Source: Microbispora rosea (lineage in GTDB: Bacteria; Actinomycetota; Actinomycetes; Streptosporangiales; Streptosporangiaceae). From it: a DNA stretch of 64,000 nucleotides. The position numbers were made by a program, and so were the translations under genes. The stretch lies in contig NZ_FTNI01000001.1 of NCBI RefSeq assembly GCF_900156315.1, positions 1 through 64,000 on the forward strand, in the 5' to 3' direction. Within the stretch, counting starts at the first letter, position 1. Each line of letters starts with the position of its first letter. The notes below the pieces were generated by a model. It was not told where the DNA came from and made no database searches. It saw nothing but the letters and a program-made list of their open reading frames with translations. Shown here piece by piece: positions 59,054-64,000 of the stretch.

Positions 59054-59474
59054 CGTAGATCTCTCGGGAGTCCCAGGAAGCCACCGTAGTGCAGATCACC
59101 GTCTCGCCGGGGTCCGTGACCGAACAAAGAGCGCAAAGTCACGAATCCCGAGATCACGATATTTCTCCGCCGATCGCTGGGGAACGAGCACGCCGCCGGG
59201 CCGTCGCGGCCCGCTCTCCGCCCATCATCGCGTGCCGCGCCCGGCCTCAGGGGCGGTTCCGGGGAATCCGGGCCGCCGGCCGGAGGGCGCTCCCATGCAT
59301 TCCGGGCTGCACGGGAGCGCTCTTCGGCCGGCGGACCATGACCGGCGATAGGTAAATCTGGCGATCCGGTTAGGTTTTCCGGCGTCCCCGGCAGGAGAGC
59401 CGGCACTCCCCGTCCGGGACGGCCGAAGCCTACGGCGAAGCGCGTGGCCCCGCCGTCCGGCCGCAGGCCGGTGA
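59054..59474. other. Gene-free stretch (421 bases)
   Basis: Promoter side of the helicase-domain gene and downstream side of the ATPase gene. It contains the 59273-59334 hairpin and short frames with no recognisable content. Confidence 0.5.
59273..59334 (-). terminator. 22-bp hairpin downstream of the ATPase gene
   Basis: 59273-59294 pairs with 59313-59334 over 22 positions, two of them G-T, loop 18. It lies 140 bases after the stop of the minus-strand ATPase gene and likely ends its transcript. Confidence 0.55.
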
Positions 59475-60014
59475 TCAGGCCGCCAGTACGGCCCACACCG
59501 CCTTGCCCTGTGGGACGAGCGGGCACCATCCCCAGCACACGCTCAGCGATTCCACGATGTGCAGCCCGAGACCGCCCGGCTCGAAGGGCGTGGGGTCCCG
59601 CAGCACCGGCGCGGACGACCCCGGATCGGTGATCGCGCAGGTCACGTGTGCTCCCCGCCGGATCAGCGACAGCCGCATGGCCTCCCGCACCCGGCCGTCG
59701 GCGAGTGTCATGCCGTGCCGCAGGGCGTTGGTGACCAGCTCCGAGACGACAAGTTCCATCCCGTCGATCAGGTCGGCCAGCTGCCAGCCCGCGAGGGTCC
59801 CCGTGGCGAAGCTGCGCGCCGAGTGGACCGATTCCGCACGAGGTGGCAGGACGAAGGTGGCGCTGGCGGCGGCCGACCCGGGGTCGAGGAGATCGCGGGC
59901 GGGCTCCGGCCACCAGCCGATGGGCGGCCACCAGTCGAGCGCCGACCACTGGTTCTGGCCACGAGTCAGGTTCGTGGACTGCACGGGATCATGATGAGGG
60001 ACACTCCCGTGCAT
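59475..60014 (-). CDS. Anti-sigma-type ATP-binding protein (RsbW/SpoIIAB-like)
   Basis: 179 residues from ATG 60014. GHKL ATPase motifs: N box ELVVSELVTNALRHG, G1 ITDPGSS, G2 GGLGLHIVESLSVCWG. Preceded by a Trp-rich ~40-residue extension (DWWPPIGWWPEP). In actinomycetes such kinase-like proteins pair with XRE-DUF5753 and DUF397 genes in WhiJ-like loci and act as anti-sigma factors or signalling ATPases. Divergent from that pair here. Confidence 0.82.
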   Translation of the reverse strand: MHGSVPHHDPVQSTNLTRGQNQWSALDWWPPIGWWPEPARDLLDPGSAAASATFVLPPRAESVHSARSFATGTLAGWQLADLIDGMELVVSELVTNALRHGMTLADGRVREAMRLSLIRRGAHVTCAITDPGSSAPVLRDPTPFEPGGLGLHIVESLSVCWGWCPLVPQGKAVWAVLAA

Positions 60015-60052
60015 GTGCAAGAGCGAATGCACGTGCAAGCGTGTTGTGCAAG
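60009..60052. promoter_or_regulatory. Three direct repeats in the divergent WhiJ-like promoter
   Basis: GTGCATGTGCAAG (60009-60021), ATGCACGTGCAAG (60027-60039) and a third copy ending TTGTGCAAG (60044-60052). The second contains the palindrome TGCACGTGCA. The copies overlap the ATPase start codon, so binding would block its expression; the adjacent XRE regulator is the likely binder. Confidence 0.5.
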
Positions 60053-60139
60053 CGCTACGGTTACCCCCGAACACCACTGGGACGAAGGGGGCGATCTTTG
60101 ACAGACTGTGAACCAGTCCACAAAGCGGAGGAATAGCAC

Positions 60140-61006
60140 GTGTCCATAGATCCGCCCGGATCCGGTTCCACCGTTCGACGCATCATGCTCGGCGCGAGCC
60201 TGCGCCGGCTGCGTGAGCAGCGGGGGCTGACCCGCGAGGTCGCCGGATTCCACATCCGTGCCTCGGAGTCGAAGATCAGCCGGATGGAGCTCGGCCGGGT
60301 CGGGTTCAAGACACGTGACGTCGAAGACCTCCTCACGCTGTACGGCGTCCACGACGACGCCGAGAGGCGTGGCCTGCTGGAGATGGTCCGCGAGGCGAAC
60401 ACGCCCGGGTGGTGGCACAAGTTCGGCGAGGTGCTGCCGAACTGGTTCGTCACCTACGTCGGCCTGGAGGAGGCCGCCAGCGTGATCCGCACCTACGAGG
60501 TGCAGTTCGTGCCCGGCCTGCTGCAGACGGCGGCGTACGCCCGCTCGGTCATCCTGCTCGGTTATCCGGACGCCCCGGAGGACGAGCTCGAACAGCGCGT
60601 CCATCTGCGGATGCAGCGGCAGGAGAGGCTCACGCGCAAGGACGGCCCCCGGCTGTGGGCCGTCATCGACGAGGCCGCGCTCAAGCGGCCCATCGGAGGG
60701 AGTGCGACGATGCGGGAACAGCTCCAGCATTTGCTGGAGGTGTCCACGCTGCCGAACATCACCCTTCAGGTGATGCCCCTTCGCTACGGGATGCACGCGG
60801 CCGAGGGAGGCGCGTTCACCATCCTCCGCTTCCCGGAGTCCGACCTTTCGGACGTGGTCTACGTCGAGCAGCTCTGGGGTGCGCTCTACCTGGACAAACG
60901 TGAGGACATCGATCCCTACCTCACGGCCATGGAGCAGCTGTGCGTGGAGAGCACCACGCCCGGCGGCACTGCCGAGATCCTCGGCGAACTTCTCAGAGAG
61001 ACATAA
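60140..61006 (+). CDS. WhiJ-like XRE regulator with DUF5753
   Basis: 288 residues from GTG 60140 (GGAGG upstream). N-terminal HTH: LGASLRRLREQRGLTREVAG, then IRASESKISRMELGRVGFKT. The C-terminal DUF5753 domain runs from about 90: WFVTYVGLEEAASVIRTYEV, VPGLLQTAAYARSV, and the LPNITLQVMPLRYGMHAAEG segment. These regulators control development and antibiotic genes in Streptomyces relatives. Its stop is immediately followed by the DUF397 start. Confidence 0.92.
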   Translation: MSIDPPGSGSTVRRIMLGASLRRLREQRGLTREVAGFHIRASESKISRMELGRVGFKTRDVEDLLTLYGVHDDAERRGLLEMVREANTPGWWHKFGEVLPNWFVTYVGLEEAASVIRTYEVQFVPGLLQTAAYARSVILLGYPDAPEDELEQRVHLRMQRQERLTRKDGPRLWAVIDEAALKRPIGGSATMREQLQHLLEVSTLPNITLQVMPLRYGMHAAEGGAFTILRFPESDLSDVVYVEQLWGALYLDKREDIDPYLTAMEQLCVESTTPGGTAEILGELLRET

Positions 61007-61240
61007 ATGCACGCTTATAACGGGATGCCCGCAACCGACATCGCCGGGGTCACCTGGCGGAAAAGCGCCCACAGCAACTCGACCGGCAACTGCGTGGAGC
61101 TGGCCGAGCTTCCCGACGGCAGCGTGGCCGTCCGGAACTCCCGCTATCCCGACGGGCCGGCGCTCATCTACACACGTGACGAGATACGGGCTCTGGTGCT
61201 CGGGGTCAAGGACGGCGAGTTCGACGGACTGCTGGTCTGA
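61007..61240 (+). CDS. DUF397 protein
   Basis: 77 residues, ATG directly after the XRE stop. ITWRKSAHSNSTGNCVELAE-type motif (here GVTWRKSAHSNSTGNCVELA) and VAVRNSRYPDGPALIYTRDE are diagnostic of DUF397. It is the small partner of the WhiJ-like regulator, likely co-regulated and translationally coupled. Confidence 0.93.
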   Translation: MHAYNGMPATDIAGVTWRKSAHSNSTGNCVELAELPDGSVAVRNSRYPDGPALIYTRDEIRALVLGVKDGEFDGLLV

Positions 61241-61356
61241 CCGGCTCTGGAGCGACCCCGTGTTCACCCGCTTCTCACAGGCGTAACAGCGCGACGCGGG
61301 AGGCGTAACACGGATCCGGCAGAGTGGGTCCCAGTAAAGCTCACAAGGGGGACCCC

Positions 61357-61632
61357 GTGCTGGACCAGATGACTCTTTATCCGGTGGCCGACGACGTGCT
61401 GTTCGCACCCGGAGGCCGCGTGGTGATCCGCACCTACGGAGTCGCCACTCCGGCCGACCCGGAGGATGGGCAGCCGAGGTCGGTGGCCTACCGGACATGG
61501 GTCACGGGGGTACGGGAGCAGCCCAGGTACTGGCGGTGGGGGCACTTCGAGGACGCCCGGCGCGGCCACCGCAAGGTCCTGGAATGGCTCACCGGCCGAG
61601 GCCCGCAGCCCCAGCCGGTCGCCCAGGTGTGA
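61357..61632 (+). CDS. Small conserved-looking protein, unknown
   Basis: 91 residues from GTG 61357; ATG 61369 is possible. VADDVLFAPGGRVVIRTYG, then REQPRYWRWGHFEDARRGHR suggest a compact folded protein. No known motif. It starts 116 bases after DUF397. Confidence 0.5.
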   Translation: MLDQMTLYPVADDVLFAPGGRVVIRTYGVATPADPEDGQPRSVAYRTWVTGVREQPRYWRWGHFEDARRGHRKVLEWLTGRGPQPQPVAQV

Positions 61633-61683
61633 CACGCGTCTCGGGCGCGTGTGATCGGACAGGTTCGATCGGACAGGCGTGAC

Positions 61684-61709
61684 TCAGGCCGGCACGTCTT
61701 CAGGCCGGC
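61684..61709. repeat. 16-bp direct repeat at the phosphatase stop
   Basis: TCAGGCCGGC at 61684 and 61700; the second is the minus-strand stop region of the histidine phosphatase. A further repeat GATCGGACAGG (61651, 61665) lies just before. Confidence 0.55.
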
Positions 61710-62278
61710 GCATTCCAGCGGAGCAGGACGGGCTCGTCGTGCTCGTAGCCGAGGACGGAGTACGTCCCGGTGTCGAGGCGGAAGTTCCTGCCGTGGTCGG
61801 CGGGCAGCGCCAGCCAGCGGGCCGCCAGCACACGCAGGATGTGCGCGTGCGCGACGACCAGGACGTCCCCGTCCGCCGACCGGATCCGGGTGAGGACCTT
61901 GTCCGCCCGCTCCCCGACGTGCTCGACGGTCTCACCCGGGTGCGCCCCGTCTCCCGGGACGACGCCGTCGCGCCAGACGTACCAGCCGGGGCGTGACTCG
62001 CGGATGTCGGGGGTGGAGATTCCCTCGTAACCCCCGTAGTCCCACTCCCACAGATTCGGGTCCACCTCGTACGGCCCGGCGCCGGCCAGCTCGGCCGTAC
62101 GGCGGGCCCGCTGCGCGGGACTGACGAGGACCAGCGCGAACGACCGGTCCGCCACCAGGCGGGACAGGGCGCGCGCCTCCTCCTCGCCGTGGGGTGTCAG
62201 TGGCAGGTCGGTGCGGCCCGTGTGCCGCCCGGCCCTGCTCCACTCGGTCTCGCCGTGCCTCAGCAGGATGACGTTCAT
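61700..62278 (-). CDS. Histidine phosphatase (phosphoglycerate mutase superfamily)
   Basis: 192 residues. Catalytic RHG in VILLRHGETEWS (His8), SPAQRARRTAEL (second Arg), the acid DPNLWEWDYGGYEG and the final His in VVAHAHILR. Bacterial members hydrolyse phosphate esters such as sugar phosphates. ATG 62278 faces the oxidoreductase gene. Confidence 0.9.
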   Translation of the reverse strand: MNVILLRHGETEWSRAGRHTGRTDLPLTPHGEEEARALSRLVADRSFALVLVSPAQRARRTAELAGAGPYEVDPNLWEWDYGGYEGISTPDIRESRPGWYVWRDGVVPGDGAHPGETVEHVGERADKVLTRIRSADGDVLVVAHAHILRVLAARWLALPADHGRNFRLDTGTYSVLGYEHDEPVLLRWNAPA

Positions 62279-62380
62279 AGGGCCTCCATCTTGCCCGTAT
62301 GACCGGTTTCACTCGCGACGGCCCCCTTGACCGCCCGGCTGCGGCCTGCAGTAGGGTCCCCCGCGGGAAAGGGGGCCGTC

Positions 62381-63253
62381 ATGGAGCCGGTGCGGGTGGG
62401 ACTCGTCGGTGCGGGACCGTGGGCGGAGATGGTGCACGCGCCCGCGCTCGCCGCCGGGCCGCACACGACGCTGTCCGGGGTGTGGGCGCGCAGGCCCGAG
62501 GCGGCGCGATCGCTGGCGGACGCCCACGGCGCGCCCTCCTTCGAGCGGCTGGAGGACCTGTTCGCGGCGTCGGAGGCGGTCGCCTTCTGCGTGCCGCCCG
62601 CCGTCCAGGCCGAGCTCGGCGTGCGCGCGGCCCGGGCGGGCAGGGCGCTGCTGCTGGAGAAGCCGCTCGCGGCCGACCTCGACGGCGCCCGGCGGCTCGC
62701 CGGGGCGATCGAGGAGGCGGGCGTCGCCTCCCAGATGCTCTTCACGTTCCGCTACTCGGCGGCGACGGCCGGCTTCCTGGACCGGGCCCGGCGGATCGAG
62801 CCCTTCGGCGGGCACGCCGCGAACATCTCCGGAAGCCTGCGCGGCGGCCCCTTCGCCACCCCCTGGCGGCTGGAGCGCGGGGCGGTGCTCGACGTGGGCC
62901 CGCACATGATCGACCTGCTCGACGCCGCGCTGGGCCGGGTGGTCGCGGTCAAGGCGCACGGCGACCCGCTCGGCTGGGTCGGCCTGCTGCTGGAGCACGA
63001 GGGCGGCGCGGTCAGCGAGGCGTCGCTGAGCATGGCCGCCGAGGGCGAGACCCCGCCCAGCCGCGTCGAGGTGTACGGACGGCTCGGCAACGCCACACTG
63101 CTCGGCTCCGAACTCGGCGACGTCTTCCCCGAGGTGGTCCGGCAGTTCGCCGGCACGGTGCGCGACGGCGGCGGGCATCCGCTCGACGCCCGCCACGGCC
63201 TGCGCATGCAGGAGATCATCGACGACGTGGAGCGGCAGCTGCGGGCCGGCTGA
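62381..63253 (+). CDS. Gfo/Idh/MocA-family oxidoreductase
   Basis: 290 residues from ATG 62381 (AAAGGGGG upstream; an earlier in-frame ATG at 62327 is rejected). N-terminal GLVGAGPWAEMVHAPALA Rossmann motif, EKPLAADLDGARRLAGAIEE with the conserved EKP, and a C-terminal domain containing DVGPHMIDLLDAALG with the usual His. It would oxidise a sugar or polyol with NAD(P). It overlaps the next convergent gene by 38 bp. Confidence 0.88.
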   Translation: MEPVRVGLVGAGPWAEMVHAPALAAGPHTTLSGVWARRPEAARSLADAHGAPSFERLEDLFAASEAVAFCVPPAVQAELGVRAARAGRALLLEKPLAADLDGARRLAGAIEEAGVASQMLFTFRYSAATAGFLDRARRIEPFGGHAANISGSLRGGPFATPWRLERGAVLDVGPHMIDLLDAALGRVVAVKAHGDPLGWVGLLLEHEGGAVSEASLSMAAEGETPPSRVEVYGRLGNATLLGSELGDVFPEVVRQFAGTVRDGGGHPLDARHGLRMQEIIDDVERQLRAG

Positions 63254-64000
63254 CCAGGGCGAGGCCCGCGATCAGGGCGACGGACGCGATCACCGGCGCC
63301 GCACCGGGTGCGAACCCGGTGATCGTGAGGGTGAGCAGCGCGCCGCCGACGAGCGGGACGGCCGCCGGCACGTGCCGGTGGGCTGCGGCGCCCGCGGGGT
63401 CCTCGAAGCGGCCGAGCATCGCGGTGAGCGCGACCAGGACCAGCGCCAGGACGGCCAGCCACAGCGGGACGGCGCTCCACCAGGCCGCCGAGCCGGCCTG
63501 CGGGGTCGTCAGCCCGAACCCGATGGTGGCCACGCCCGCGACGGCGACGAGCGCGGTCATGTGCCACAGGTAGACCGTCATCATGCGCGGAGCCAGCGCG
63601 CTGAGCACCGCCTCGGCCCTCGGGCGGGCCGCCAGCGCGTTCACGGCGGGGCGCAGCAGCATCGCCAGGCCGAGCTGACCGGCGAACAGCGCGAGCAGGC
63701 AGGCGCTCGGCGGGGCCATGTTCGAGATCATCCCGGGCATCCCGATCATGCTGGCGGGGTAGGGCCCGGTCGCGACCAGGGCCGCCACCATCGCGAACCC
63801 GGCCACCGCGAGCCCGGCCGCCCGGCGGCCCGTCAGCCACTCCAGGCCGCCCTCGGCGTACCGGAACCCGACCTGGTGGACCGCCAGCCAGACGAAGGCG
63901 ACGTTGAGGTAGCCGGCCGCCTCAAGGCCCGAGAACCGGACCACGTCCATCAGCACCGCGCCGCCCGCAAGCACCGGCAGGACCACCCCGGTCCGCGTCC
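63216..64000 (-). CDS. Membrane acyltransferase 3-like protein, C-terminal part (cut by window edge)
   Basis: The frame is open to base 64000 and ends at 63216, so the start is outside. At least seven hydrophobic segments, with WLAVHQVGFRYAEGGLEWLT and LAPRMMTVYLWHMTALVAVA, the latter a typical acyltransferase_3 helix. Likely modifies a surface sugar or peptide; substrate unknown. It overlaps the Gfo/Idh gene by 38 bp at the 3' ends. Confidence 0.75.
   Translation of the reverse strand, partial: TRTGVVLPVLAGGAVLMDVVRFSGLEAAGYLNVAFVWLAVHQVGFRYAEGGLEWLTGRRAAGLAVAGFAMVAALVATGPYPASMIGMPGMISNMAPPSACLLALFAGQLGLAMLLRPAVNALAARPRAEAVLSALAPRMMTVYLWHMTALVAVAGVATIGFGLTTPQAGSAAWWSAVPLWLAVLALVLVALTAMLGRFEDPAGAAAHRHVPAAVPLVGGALLTLTITGFAPGAAPVIASVALIAGLALVSRPAAAAPRRR

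Overview
The window is high-GC actinomycete chromosome. Gene content points to Streptosporangiales (Streptosporangium/Nonomuraea/Microbispora-like). The supporting signs are a WhiJ-like XRE regulator with a DUF397 partner and an anti-sigma-type ATPase, a TIGR02611 protein, a lone GroES-like protein, a GH74-CBM2 xyloglucanase, and many GTG starts with 4-bp stop/start overlaps. The genus is inferred; no rRNA or other marker is present.

Layout. 1-3.3 kb: end of a TetR gene, a strong operator palindrome, a membrane protein and a YtcJ-type amidohydrolase. 3.5-4.8 kb: an AraC-VOC operon. 4.9-10.2 kb: a complete hexitol-type PTS locus, all on the minus strand (DeoR repressor, PfkB sugar-phosphate kinase, EIIC, EIIB, EIIA, zinc dehydrogenase, HPr). 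It should import and phosphorylate a polyol, oxidise it to a ketose phosphate and phosphorylate it again for glycolysis. 10.4-13.7 kb: MarR divergent from an FAD monooxygenase, then a Nudix-box-like protein. 13.8-17.2 kb: two secreted peptidases. 17.4-24.8 kb: two MFS exporters (one with a divergent TetR), a methyltransferase, a secreted protein built of 10-residue Arg/Glu repeats, an acetyltransferase and a DUF4232 lipoprotein.

25-35.7 kb is an accessory region of mixed origin. It holds a small translationally coupled gene pair with nested leader hairpins, a toxin-antitoxin locus truncated beside an IS remnant, a tRNA-Gly 3' fragment (an old attachment site), a HIT protein, an rclA/rclR-like pair, two transposase fragments and a tyrosine-integrase fragment. 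It also contains a 3.9-kb integrative element bounded by a perfect 44-bp repeat of the 3' half of tRNA-Met. That element carries an integrase, an excisionase-like frame and three small genes of unknown function.

35.9-46 kb: an orphan sugar-binding lipoprotein, a sodium:solute symporter with a small membrane partner, DUF2795, a patatin-like hydrolase, the GH74-CBM2 xyloglucanase with a LacI-type operator upstream, a DUF3800-like protein, a nucleotidyltransferase-like protein, a broken HAD-like gene and a kinase-like phosphotransferase. 46-64 kb: pta-ackA (acetate/acetyl-phosphate interconversion) joined by a 29-bp tandem repeat, then mostly housekeeping genes: two M20 peptidases, GroES-like, a secreted DPBB protein, DUF1349, HxlR with an F420-reductase-like partner, an EEP-family protein, an XPB-like helicase-domain protein, the WhiJ-like triad, a histidine phosphatase, a Gfo/Idh oxidoreductase and a truncated membrane acyltransferase.

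One pattern recurs: short tandem duplications that start at or span a stop codon (5.2, 39.3, 48.2, 51.2 and 61.7 kb).
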